The position numbers and the translations under genes were made by a program. From Morchella semilibera (Eukaryota; Ascomycota; Pezizomycetes; Pezizales; Morchellaceae): a stretch of DNA of 64,000 nt. Under the pieces are notes generated by a model. It saw only the letters and a list, made by a program, of their open reading frames with translations, made no database searches and was not told where the DNA came from. The stretch lies in contig WBVU01000008.1 in assembly GCA_009192285.1 (NCBI GenBank), positions 2,056,370 to 2,120,369 on the forward strand. The letters run 5' to 3'. Below, one piece after another: positions 46,893-57,792 of the stretch (position 1 is the first letter of the stretch; each line of letters starts with the position of its first letter).

Positions 46893-47966
46893 CTCAACCC
46901 CTTCAATCCATCCTGTCCCTGTCCACCCCCCACCCCTTCTCAGCTACATGTACCCAGGGACGCAACGACTCGATCTACCACTCACGACTTCAACCACGTG
47001 CGACCCAATTGTAGCCCTGATGAAGCAACAGTATACAGAGTAAGCAGAGTATAAAGAGTTCATCAATAGAAGAAATCAAAATTTACTAAGGCCTCCTAAT
47101 AATGTAATCCTAAGCCGGTTGCATCACTCACTTTTAGGGACCCCTGGGTACATGACAACACCATCCAGTCACGCCCACGCTCACGCCGCTCACGCCCGCA
47201 AGAACCCAGCCAGACAGACCCACATGAACAGATAGAAAGATTTCATATTGGCCCTAAGTATATGAGATAACCCCCCACCCATCCACCCATCCCAAACCAT
47301 CCCATCCCAAACCATCCGCTCACACGAAGGAAAAAGAAGAAAAAAAACGAAGCAAGAGAAGAAAAAAAAAGAACAAGGAAACTTTTAACTCCAGCCGCCA
47401 GGTAGGTCTCGAGTGCCCGGTGTATTATAATATTTATAGCAATTGTGAGTCGGAAAAGAGAGAAGCCAGACACAAAAAAAAAAGAAGATTTGGAGAGAGA
47501 GAAGAAAAAAAGGAAGACCTAGAAACAGGCACCAATAACAGTCCACGGATTTTCAAAGAAGCTTAAACAAACGCAAAAACACCAATAAATAAAACTGAGT
47601 AAGCAGAGTGGTGGGAGGGAGAGAGGGCTCCTCTAGAGAAAGAAGGACTGGCAGAACATAAACATAAAGAAATGGAGGTCGTACTATATGTATGAACAGT
47701 TATTTATGCAGGGGGCATGAGAAGAGAAAATAGAAGAAACGTCGGTAAAATCAATCCACCTCGTCCAAGATGCAAAAGTAAAGAAGTGAGAAGACTAAAA
47801 ATCTATCCATTTTAGAAAAGGGCGAAAAGAAGAGGAAAAAAGTAAGAAACCCCATTCATGAACCCATCCATCCCATAAGACAAAAAAAAAAGGTCAAAAT
47901 AAAAACAATAAAGACATCTTCCCATATTTCATGTATAATATGATATGTCAATGTTCTCAACGCTGC

Positions 47967-50105
47967 TTACCAAGCGCCAGGAACTGCATGTTTGTCCTGG
48001 TAGGCTCGTGGTGTTGGCAACGGAGTCTCAAATGTCTCGTCATCTTGCGGAAGAGGGCTATTGATCGCGGCTGTGATCGTATCTCTTCTCGTGTCCCGGT
48101 CATCTCCACTGTCCTCTGTCGGTTCACTAAATCTTGTATCTGAGGATTGGATGCTACTAGCATCGTCAACCTCGGAGCTCTCATAGCGCCGTACTTGAGG
48201 CGTGACAATGACAGAAGCACAGGAGGCCTCTGTCCTGTCAGAGTCCTGACTAGTCCTCGAAGGAGCACCATCGTCTGGAACTGATAGCATGACCTTATCT
48301 TCGGTCACGCTCGGCATTCTATCATGTTTGGCAAATTGCGAAGCATCTTTGCTCATGCGTTTCTTAGGAACGTCAAGCTTTACTTGGCTATCTTGAGCAT
48401 CCGACATTGGCGAATCACCTCTTCGGGAACGCTCCTGCTCCTCTGAGTTTCTGGCCGAATCCCGGTTATGGATGAATGCGGGAATTACACCTCCGCCAAT
48501 ACGGCTCCAGAACATACGCTCTCGGAGCTTGACAGATTCATCCCAGGCGTGCTTCTCATCTACATCACTTTCGCATTTCCACAATCCCTCTTTAAGGGTT
48601 CTCAGGAAAGCAAGAAAATCGCATACGGCGCGGGTCCGCACAACGCAATACCCACAAAGAGGGTATCGCTGTGCATTCGGGGCCTCTGAAGTGCGCATTC
48701 TATGGGTTCGGGCATGCTCCTCACCTTGTCGTACCTCCCCACAAAGGGTGCATGAAAATGTACTTAGGATACTTGATGGCGGAATTGGGTCAATCACAAG
48801 ATTTCCGTCCGTGATTGCGCTCAACACATTGCGTCTTGCGAGCCACGATAGACCGGGGGCATTGTCGAGTCTAAGTGTCGGTTCAATATCTTCCACAAGT
48901 ACCCGCTTATAGAACTTTGTTTCCTTCAAACCGAGTCCAGTCTGTTGCTGCCCCTGGGCGCCGTTGCTATTCGTGGGGGTGCCCGAGGGGCTCGATGGGC
49001 GGCTTTCGGCGTCTTTGTCTTTGTTCTTTGAACCGAATAAACCACCGGTCAACCCTGTTGGAGAACCACTTGGAGATGAGCTGTAGCCGGGGATCCCCAT
49101 GCCCATGACCTGGATTGAGGAGAACGAACCGCTGGAAAGTCGAGGCATTGGTGATGTCTTGGCGACCACCTTCGGAGCATGCATAACTTCACAGAAGTCC
49201 TGATACGCTCCGGTATCGTAACGCAAAACTGGATGAAGCAGGCCAGAGAGCGATGTGGGAGGACAAGGGGTCATCTCCTCGGGTGTCATATTATTGGGCG
49301 ACAAATGCAGAGATTCGAACATACGAGCGAACGATTCCTTGCTTGAACGGTTGTTCAATGCAGGTGTGGAAGGCGTTCCCGTCGATATGTCCATTTCCGA
49401 CTCTTCCCGGTCCGCAGTCATCTGCTGCATTACCAACTTCAGCTCTGCAAGCTGCTGCTGGTGCGAGGCCAGCAACGTCTCTGTATCGGCCAATTGAGCG
49501 CGGAGCTGCTCATTCTTCTTATCCATTGCATCCCGTTCCTTTCGTGCTGCCGAGACCATCTATTTCACCCCATAATGTCAATATATATACACATCAACCC
49601 TCAATTGGGGTCAATGCCGAGGCATAGGCATATGTACCTTATTAGCCTCATCAAACAAAGCAGTCGTTAGAGCTTCCAGTTCCTGTTCAATGTTGCGCTT
49701 ATCCTTTTCTGCCTTCCCGCGCTGCGTCCGCTCCTCCTTTAGCCGGTTCATGAGTTGCGCAGCTTCGGCCTCCACATCCTTCTTCTCCACCAGCAATCCC
49801 TTTGACATCATGTCCGCATGTTGCTTGGCCACCGCCTCCAGCTGCCTTATCCTTGCTTTTGACAACTCCAGTTCATGTTTCGTTGACGCCAGCGAGTCGT
49901 CCAGTTGTGTCTGGTGATTGATCGCACTAATCAACTTGTTGCTCAGAGCCGCCACCTCTTTATTCAGATTCTGATCCCCACTATTGCAGTCGCTATTCTG
50001 TTGCTGCTGCTGCTGTTGCTGTTGTTGCTCCTCCTCGACCGTCGACGAATTCCTCAACGCGCTCTCGCTGGTCGTCTTGAACAGGCCTGGCCGGTCGGTA
50101 GTCAT
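47967..50105 (-). CDS. sec2: Sec2-type Rab guanine nucleotide exchange factor
   Basis: Sec2p activates the Rab Sec4 on secretory vesicles; the animal relatives are Rabin8 and Rab3IL1. Two coding exons (50105-49638, 49559-47967) give 686 residues. The Sec2p GEF coiled coil runs from about residue 50: LISAINHQTQLDDSLASTK, then LEALTTALFDEANK joined across the intron to MVSAARKERDAM, the signature that contacts the Rab. A poly-Gln run (about 50002-50033) precedes it. The C-terminal part has TLRLDNAPGLSWLARRNVLS and Cys pairs (CTLCGE, YPLCGYCVVRTRAVCDFLAF) resembling the conserved Cys-rich block of fungal Sec2. A donor at about 50399 (GA|GTACGT) and an acceptor at about 50257 (CACAG) suggest a 5' intron. 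I place the start at 50105; an upstream start would use a pyrimidine-rich, implausible exon. Confidence 0.88.
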
Positions 50106-52134
50106 GGTTGAGAATCCGGGGGGCGAGTTGATGCTCGAAGGTGAGATTGGCGTCTTCTGGACAGTGTTTATGGAGCGCAGCTTTGGCTTCGACGAAGTTG
50201 CCGACGAGAATGGGCCATGCCCACCGTTGGCATGGACGAGATATAAGTATCTGTGAATGTGCAAAAGGATTTAGGGTTAGCGGCTAAGCTAGCGACGAGA
50301 CAAAGCGAGCGACAAGTTCTCTAGTTTTTATTTGTTCCGTAGATGAAATAAGGCTGAATATTTATGCAGGAGGGGGGGGGGGGGAGAGAAATACGTACTC
50401 AGCCAGCTTGCTGGTTGGGAAGGGGATCGGCGGGCGGAGAAAAGTGCTCGGTGCGAGTGGCCGAGGACTAGTAGTAGTAGTACTGGTGGGAAAGAAAAAA
50501 AAAAGTGTCGCTTCGGAACGAGGGCGAGCGATTGGCGGAGGATGACGACGGCTGGTGTAGAGAGTTGGGAAACTTGTTACGTCTTCGGTCGACGGGGCGA
50601 AAACAAGTGCAGAAACAAATAGAGATGTTGGTCGAATAAATAAATATGACTGAATATAGAGTGAAAGCAAGAAGAGAAGCAGTAACAGTAAGTAGTGGAG
50701 GGAGGGGGGGAGGAAGAATAAAGAAAGGATAGAAGAAGAGAGAGACTGGGTGGGGGAGAGAAGAAAGAAGAAAGAGAGAGAGAGAGAAGAGAGAGAGAGC
50801 GTGGGTGGATGATTTGCAAGTTGCAAGAGGAAGCAAACGAGCAAGCGTGTGCGTGGGTAATGGCGGGTTATGCAGAGTGAAGAGAAGAAAGAGAGAAGAG
50901 AAAGATCAAGATCAGATCAGAGGTATTTTAGTTATTAAGGTAAAGGTAAAGGTAAGGTAAAAGTAAAGTAGAGTAGCCTCGAAAGAATCCCTGGAGCGAG
51001 CGAAAGGAAACGAGCCGAACGAATGGACGAGCGAACGAATGACTACTCCTCTAGTCCATGAATTAGCAGCGGGAGCGGAGCTGACGGACTACCGACGAAC
51101 AACAACTGACAGCCCAAATTGCTCTATTCTGCCTTTTGCGTCTCTAGTATGAAAGTACTATACTTGTAGGTACATACATGTACTTCATACGAGCATTCGC
51201 TACTCCAGCATACATACATAATGCCATGCTATGTGGATCTACTAAACCAGGCTACCTACTACTCTAGAGTAGGTACATACATGAAGTACATCGTAGAGAT
51301 TAGGTACATACTCGATCACTACATGTACCTACTACCTCATAGGAGAAAGAAAGAAAGACATTACCACTCACTCCCCTCTCAGTGGTAATGTAGCACTCGG
51401 AAACAGTAGCGCATGAGCTTTGGCATCTCCTTATCCACGAAACCGCCCCCCGAAAAAAGCAAAATGCGAAGGGGAAAAATTCCCAAACCGCCAAATCAAG
51501 GAACAGCAAAGCAGGAAAAAAAAAAAAAAAGTGTCCTGACGTCTCTTTGTGTCTCTCCGTGTCCGCGTCCGTCCCCCCCGGACGGACAAAAAAAACCTAG
51601 ACATGATGTAGATTTGGATTCGGATTTTATTTATTTATATACATAGATACATGTTTCTAAGCGAACCCACACACACAAGATCAAGATCGAGAAGAACCCC
51701 ATCACCCGTTTTAGGCTGCAAACAGAGAGTCGAAGGCCCCACGGGAACCAACCCGTCCGTGCCTTCCAGACCCAAATCTAAAGTAAAAGTCCCCCAGGGG
51801 GGCAGACATGTAGAATTAAGTGCACTACCTAAAGAACGTACCTACCTAGCGCCCGTACGGGTGATCGGGGGCGGCTCCTGTGGGTGGGCGCTAATCCCAT
51901 TTGCACTGCCCTGCGCGCGGGGGAGAGGGAGAGGGAGCGCGGGGGGGCATGGAGGGGCACGAACGAAACAGGTGCAAGTCTGAGGAGCCGCGGAGTGGGC
52001 CCATCAACGTCGAATTCGAGATACCCTTACCTTACCTTAACTACTACCTACTCACGAGCCCCCACAGTCAGAAGATACGCACTAAATAAATAAATAAATA
52101 AAAAATACGAAACAAAACGGAAACGAAAACCCAC
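50106..52134. other. Divergent promoter interval, sec2/PDCD5
   Basis: 2 kb containing a probable sec2 5' leader intron, GA-rich tracts (50695-50800), a GGTAA repeat (50938-50967) and an island of GTACATAC/TACATGTA palindromic words (51160-51340). No gene. Confidence 0.5.
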
Positions 52135-52799
52135 ATGGACGACGACGGTTAGTAATCCAACCAATCCCCCACCCCCCCTCCCACGAGAGATGGCCGGCTG
52201 GACGGGGGAGGGGGACAGGCTGCTGGCACTGCCACCCCCGAACCCCATGCCATGCCATGCCAGATCTCCATGCTTGCTCGTCGTGATCGCATCATGTGAA
52301 ACCCACGACTGACTGACTGACTGACTGACTGACTGGGCGCCCTGCAGACCTCCAGAAGATCCGCCAGGCACGGCTCCAAGAGCTCCAGCAGCAGCAACAG
52401 GGCTCGCAAGGCGGTGGCGGCGGCGGCAGCAGCAGCAGCGACAAGCAGTAACTACACACCCCCCCCCCCCATAACTACATGTGCTATGTAAATAAAATAG
52501 CTAACCCACCCACCCACAGCCAACAAGAAGCCGAAGCGCGCAAATCAATCATCAACCAGATCCTGACGCCCGAGGCCGTCGACCGCCTCAACCGCATCGC
52601 CATGGTGAAGGAGGAGCGCGCGCGCGACCTCGAGAACCGCTTCATCATGATGGCGCGCACCAACGAGCTGCGCCAGCGCGTCACGGAGGACGACCTCATT
52701 GCCCTCATCAACATGATGGATAGGCAGAAGGCCGAGGAGGGCAAGGTCGTCTTCTCCAGGAGGAAGGGCGGCTTCGATGATGAGGACGACGACTTCTAG
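52135..52799 (+). CDS. PDCD5: PDCD5-family DNA-binding protein
   Basis: The PDCD5/TFAR19 family (yeast Ymr074c, archaeal homologues) is a small helical protein linked in animals to apoptosis, TIP60 and prefoldin/CCT. Its fungal role is poorly known. Three exons (52135-52147, 52348-52447, 52520-52799) give 130 residues. The first exon is just 13 nt (MDDD plus one base). Exon 2 reads DLQKIRQARLQELQQQQQ and then a Gly/Ser-rich linker. Exon 3 has the conserved core EARKSIINQILTPEAVDRL, RDLENRFIMMART and ALINMMDRQ, and the acidic end GGFDDEDDDF. Intron 1 contains a CTGA tetranucleotide repeat. Confidence 0.95.
52308..52334 (+). repeat. CTGA tetranucleotide microsatellite
   Basis: Almost seven CTGA/ACTG units within PDCD5 intron 1, ending 14 bases before the acceptor. 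Each unit contains a CTGAC-like branch-point word. Confidence 0.85.
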
Positions 52800-53543
52800 T
52801 GGGAGAGGGGACATTGGCTGGGATTGAGATTGGGTGCGGTGGCTGTGTGGGGGTTCAGCATTGACGGAGGTTGATGTAATATTAGCTAGTAGCTGGCTAG
52901 TACGAGTACCACAGTGCACAGTCGTTAATAACCAGAATTCCAGGGTCTTTAATAACTACATGTACTAGGTCTAGGAGTATAGTGCTAGTATCTTTTGTAT
53001 TGCCAAATGTGCCCTGTACCATTATCTAGTACCAATGAATACGTACAGCCTATTCGAAAAGTCCTGGCACCCCCGGGTCAAAAGTGCGAGGGTGTTTCTA
53101 ATTCTCCAATTACTGTGACTATAACAGAGAGCTACAATATCTTCATTACGGCCATACCAAACAATTTTTAAGTATGCGCAAGAGAAATAGTTGTTTGTGG
53201 GTTAGAATTCATAAACAGACCCATATAGTAGGTTTCGAACAGGGCTGTACATGTACCCCAACTATCAATTCCCCACCCCCCAGTCACATTGTCTCAAAGC
53301 AACCGAGTGATACGGCATGATTACGACTCGATATGCTGCGCGCGGCCGGTCTCGTCGTTTCCTCCGCGCCGGCCGGGTCCCGCATACCTGCATGTCTATC
53401 ATTGGCCCTATATTTGGCATTTTAGTGCCTGGGGCTTCTGCAACCACAACCACTCTAAACTAGCTACAGGTGACCACTATGTAATGTTTCTCATCGGCAG
53501 TGGGCAGGAAGTAGTAATGGTCTCATTAGCTACCTACACTACA
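52800..53543. other. Convergent intergenic interval, PDCD5/rav2
   Basis: No gene. It contains an exact GAGTGAT element at 53303. Confidence 0.5.
53303..53319 (+). repeat. Dispersed GAGTGAT element, exact core
   Basis: AACCGAGTGAT-ACGG-CATGATT. It is the near twin of the copy at 12653, 40 kb away. Confidence 0.65.
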
Positions 53544-54576
53544 CTATGCTGCCACCACTCCCGCCGCCGCCGCCACCATCCCCAAGCTCTTTATCGCGCC
53601 CACCAGGGCATGCTCCAGCCCGCCCAGCTTCGCCCACACGGCCATCAGGTTCGGGTCCTGGCTCTCGACCTTGATCCGCTCCCTCACCCTGACGCTCGCG
53701 CCCCTATACACGAATACCTCTGCCGCGCCGGCGGCGCCAGCACCCGTTCCCGCGCCCTCCCCCGACCCGCCGCGCAGCCCCACCGCCGCGGCAAACCGCT
53801 GCCCGAACCCGCCGGGGGCTGCCGCGCCGTCGCTGCCGGTGGCGACGGGATCTAGGGTGCGGAGCTCGGCGGTCAGCGCTGCTTCGGTGATGTAGAGGTC
53901 GAAGGCGAGGTGCGGGGAGAGCGGGGGGTCGAATATCTGCTGTCTGTAAGTAGGAGGTTGTGGACCGGGGGGACGAAACGAACCCTTGGATCCACAGCCC
54001 GACATGGAAACAGCGCTGCAGGCCCCGCGCCCTTCAGCGCCGCCCTAGCGGCCGCAATGCTCCCCCTCAACACCCGCATGCGCGTCAGGGCCCTCGCGGC
54101 ATCGTCTCTGCCGGCGCCCAACCACGCCGCCTCGGTCCCCTCGGGGCCGAGGAGCGCCAGGCACTCCCGGACGTGGTTCTTGACGTCGGTGAGCTGCTCG
54201 AGGAGGAGGTCGCGCGAGAGCGTGAGCTTGTGCTTGGGCGGGAGGCCGAGGAGCTTCACGCTGATGTCGCCCTTTGTGATTGTGTTTCCGGCGCGGGTGA
54301 CGTAGCCTTTGAGGGCCTCGCTGCGCGGGGAGGTGAGCGCGAGGGTGGAGGTTGTGGTGGGCGAGAGCAGGGTCGTGCAGGAGTGGAGGCCCTGGCGGAG
54401 GGAGGTGAGGGTTTCGGTGAGGGAGGTGAGGAGCCAGTTGAGTTCGTTGGACTGGCTGGGTCAGAGGGTGTACATAGATGTATATAGATATTATAGGAAA
54501 GAGGGCTTACGGCGGAGATATCTTCTTGCTGGAGGAGCTCATTGGGCGCTATGGGGGGGTAGAGTATTGTGGCCAT
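53544..54576 (-). CDS. rav2: RAVE complex subunit Rav2 (Rogdi family)
   Basis: Rav2, with Rav1 and Skp1, reassembles V-ATPase V1 and Vo sectors; the animal relative is Rogdi. Three exons (54576-54511, 54451-53984, 53939-53544) give 309 residues. The start MATILYPPIAPNELLQQE is typical of the fungal family. Exon 2 has ELNWLLTSLTETLTSLRQGL, then SPRSEALKGYVTRAG and GDISVKLLGLPP. Exon 3 opens IFDPPLSPHLAFDLYITEAAL, the most conserved block, followed by LRTLDPV. A Gly/Ala-rich insert (SGEGAGTGAGAAGAAE) separates it from the final helix. Intron 2 is short (44 nt); I chose the AG that keeps phase 0 (R|QIFDPP). Very GC-rich exons. Confidence 0.9.
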
Positions 54577-55114
54577 GATTACATGACGTTGTTGGTGGTT
54601 GTGGTTCGCTTTCGAGTGATGAATATCGAATTAAGCTGTGATAAAGGGTACCTGCCAGTAGAGACTCGCTGTGATAGGTTCTACAACGCCAGCCAATCCC
54701 GTCAATCCAGGCAGCAGTAGTAGCAGTAGTATAGTAACAGTACCTATTATGGTAGTAGTAGTAGTGGTAGTAATAGTAGTACTCTAATAGCAATAACAAT
54801 AGATGCTATAACTGTAGATCCTCACACCGGTTCGATCTTAATTCCATTGGCCCTTAGAGTCAAGTCAAGTCTAAGGCTCTAATGAGTCGTTCTCTACTTT
54901 ACTCCGTAGAGGATCATGAAGGTACCGCAGCTACAGCCCGCACAAGTAAATATCCGACCGCAGCCGATTCACGGCGGACTCGAAACATCTCAAACACAGT
55001 CAATCAGGTCATTTCCCCTCACTCACTCACTCACTGTAAATAGATAAAATCTCCCACACACAGTCTCACTTCTCCACACTCATCCTCATCCATCCATCAC
55101 TTTTGCAAATACCA
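54577..55114. other. Divergent promoter interval, rav2/coq4
   Basis: 538 nt with a GTA/TAG trinucleotide tract (about 54712-54782). No GAGTGAT element. Confidence 0.5.
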
Positions 55115-56393
55115 ATGCTGGCCGCCCTCAATCCCCTCAAACGGGCTGCCCAGCTCATCGGTGCCCGCACAATCATCTCCTCCGCCGCCTCCTCCTCCTC
55201 CTTATTCTCCCCCGCTGACCGCCCACCCCCAAACTACCCCGGCCATATCCCCCTGACGACGCCCGAGCGTGGGCTTCTCGCCGTCGGCAGTGCCGTCGGA
55301 TCACTACTGAACCCGCGACGGGGAGGTACCTACTCCCCCCCTCCTTAGACATACATACATACATACATACGCAGGTAGTCCTGCAATATCATTTCAAAAA
55401 CAGGGGAAGCCAGGGGAGAGAGAGAAAGAAAGAGAAAGGCTAATTTGAACCCCCCCTCCCCCATTTGGCGTGTCTTCTCGAGCTAGACCTGATCGCGGCG
55501 CTGGGCGAGGCCACTGCGACACCTTATTTCATCTACCGGCTGCGCGACGCAATGCTCTCGGACCCCACCGGAAGAAGGATACTCCGCGATCGGCCCAGGA
55601 TCACGTCAAAGACGATGAGTATGGAGATGCTGAGGGCCCTGCCCGACGGTACCGTCGGGAGGGAGTATGCGGCGTGGTTGGATAAGGAGGGTGTATCGCC
55701 AGATACGAGGTCGCAGGTTCGTTGGTTTTATTTCTTTTATTTCTTTTTTGGGTTTGTTTATTTGATGGGGGTGAGTAATTATAATGGTACTGTTACTGTT
55801 ACTGCATGATAGCTACTGTCTTGTGGTGATATTTCTGGTACGGTACGAGTAGTACTGCTATTCTACTAGTACTATAGTCTTGCTACTATTTCTACTACCG
55901 CTTTAGTAGCACTATTCTACTATTCCACTACTCTTACCCCCCACCATTCCCCCACACTAACCGCCCCGCCCCCCAGGTCCGCTACATCGACGACCCCGAA
56001 TGCGCCTACATCATGCAGCGCTACCGCGAATCCCACGACTTCTACCACGCCCTCACCGGCCTGCCCATCATCGTGGAGGGCGAGATCGCGCTGAAAGCAT
56101 TCGAGTTCTTCAACACGCTGCTCCCCATGACGGGGCTGAGCATGTTTGCGCTCGTGCGCCTCAAGCGCAACGAGCAGTACCGCGTCCTCACCACGTACTT
56201 CCCCTGGGCCGTGCGCAACGGCCTCCTGGCAAGGGAGGTCATCAACATATACTGGGAGGAGGAGCTGCGCACTGACGTCGACGTCCTCAGGGGGCGGATC
56301 GGCCTCGAGAAGCCGCCGGACTTGAGGGCTGTGAGGAGGGAGGAGAGGAGGAGGAGGAAGGAGGAGGAGAGGAGGAAGGCGGCGGCGGCGTAG
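55115..56393 (+). CDS. coq4: Ubiquinone biosynthesis protein Coq4
   Basis: Coq4 scaffolds the CoQ synthome on the matrix side of the inner mitochondrial membrane. Recent work gives it an oxidative decarboxylation role on the quinone ring. Three exons (55115-55325, 55487-55716, 55977-56393) give 285 residues. After a basic, Ala/Ser-rich presequence ([20 protein letters not shown]) comes [20 protein letters not shown], then [20 protein letters not shown]. The metal-binding motif HDxxH-x11-E is intact at H167, D168, H171 and E183. The C-terminus is a Glu/Arg-rich helix ending KAAAA. Intron 2 (55717-55976) is unusually long and full of TACTA/TACTG words. Confidence 0.95.
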
Positions 56394-57131
56394 GTGGGTG
56401 ACGGGTTTCCTTTTTTTTTTTTTGTAGTGGTAGGTAGGTGCTGTAGCGGATATCGTTACATGTACACCGGGGGCTATGTAGCATGCTCGCCCACCAGTTA
56501 TTTAGTTTAATTGATTGATGACCTCGATCGACCGCAGCCAATATAACAATCAAGTATCTACCAATATTGAATTGACAGTTGATAAGGGAAGCACCAGCAC
56601 TCATTCCAGAAGTAGTAGCTCAACCCCCGCCTACCAGTTGCGGAAGACGCATGCTGTGTAGTACCCAAGTACTTAGGGTCTAGGATATAGCTAAGATTGC
56701 GGATATAGCTAGAATCATGTAATATCACTCGGTGTTTTGGCATGGAGGGGGTCACGTCACTAGCTGGCGTAAAGTGGTGGTATGGATATATAGAATATAG
56801 GATATGGGAAGTTGGGTGCACTGCTTGTCGGAGGCTGGGAACATGTATTACATAGATGGCTGCACAGTATGTATCCGGGTATCTGAAAGTTGCCATGTAC
56901 TATCTACATGTAGACAATATATAGCCCCGAATCAGAGACAAAGAACTGTACCTGTGGATGCAACTCTACAAGAAGAATCCGTACACCGCTCTTTGTCTCC
57001 CCCCACTACCGGCCTCCTCACCCCCACCCCGCAACACCACCAGCACCATTCAGAGCTTCCAGCTACTACCACTCTCAGCAGGAACAACATGTTTATTCCC
57101 GCCCACCGCCCACTAACTACATGTACACAAC
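56394..57131. other. Convergent intergenic interval, coq4/mgr2
   Basis: No gene. It contains an exact GAGTGAT element at 56716. Confidence 0.5.
56716..56732 (-). repeat. Dispersed GAGTGAT element, exact core
   Basis: On the minus strand: ACCGAGTGAT-ATTA-CATGATT, about midway between the 3' ends of coq4 and mgr2. Confidence 0.6.
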
Positions 57132-57792
57132 CTACCCCCTCCCCGGCGCGGCCCCCCTCCTCCTCGCCGCCATCAAGACCACCGGCGCGCCCCTAGCCCT
57201 CGCAAACGCCTCCATCGCAATCTCCGACGGCGCCTCCGTGCGGATCGCCGTCCCGATGGACATGAAGAAGCTACCGCCGCCGCATTAGCCTAGCCCAGCC
57301 CGGCCCGTAGAAGAGAGAGGGAGTGTACCCGAATGTGGCCGCTGACCCAAGCATGTACTGCCCGAGACTCCTGATGAACCCGTTCGGGCCCGCGCCGTTC
57401 TTGATGAGTGCGTAGCCACCTGGTTGCATTGGAGCGTTAGCCAGCCGGCACTAGGGGTGGGAAATCCCAGGGAGGCATACCGAAGAGGAAGCCGATGCAG
57501 AGGCCAACGCCTGTGGTGCGGCTGTTAGTCAGAGCCAGTGGGGAGGGTAGCGGGGGGACGTACTGGTGCCCATCATGGCTCCCATCTTCACTGTTTCCCG
57601 GGTTTGTCAGCTCTTTCTTTCTCTCTTTCTTTCCCCCCATCTCGGCGGCAGGACAGTAGTGGGCATTGGGGCCGCCGCAAAATGGGGCTCAAAGGGGCAA
57701 AGGGGGCCCCCGAGGCGGGACGTACTCTTATCGAACGTTGACGGCCCGCGGCCGCCGTGACCTCCGGGAACTGCGTTGATTGGGACCGGCAT
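57132..57792 (-). CDS. mgr2: Mgr2/Romo1-family TIM23 translocase subunit
   Basis: Mgr2 gates the lateral exit of the TIM23 inner-membrane translocase; Romo1 is the animal form. Five exons (57792-57726, 57590-57564, 57510-57481, 57419-57329, 57270-57132) give 117 residues. The text runs GPSTFDKMKMGAMMGTSVGL, CIGFLFGGYALI, then GPNGFIRSLGQYMLGSAATF and GFFMSIGTAIRTE. These are two membrane hairpin segments with the family GxxxG packing. Exons 2 and 3 are only 27 and 30 nt. The C-terminal tail (RARGAPVVLMAARRRG) is basic and extends past the minimal Romo1 length, as in other fungal Mgr2 proteins. Confidence 0.93.

Larger units (their letters stand above)
46135..47966. other. Convergent intergenic interval, spc19/sec2
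   Basis: 1.8 kb without a gene. It has one exact GAGTGAT element (46527), a CT-rich region (46660-46930) with a TTCAACCC minisatellite, and a long A-rich 3' region of sec2. Confidence 0.55.

Noticed and set aside
50362-50844. 160-codon Ser/Leu/Phe-rich frame upstream of sec2
   Set aside because: It is the translation of a GA/CT-rich promoter tract. Only the last part may be a 5' leader exon.
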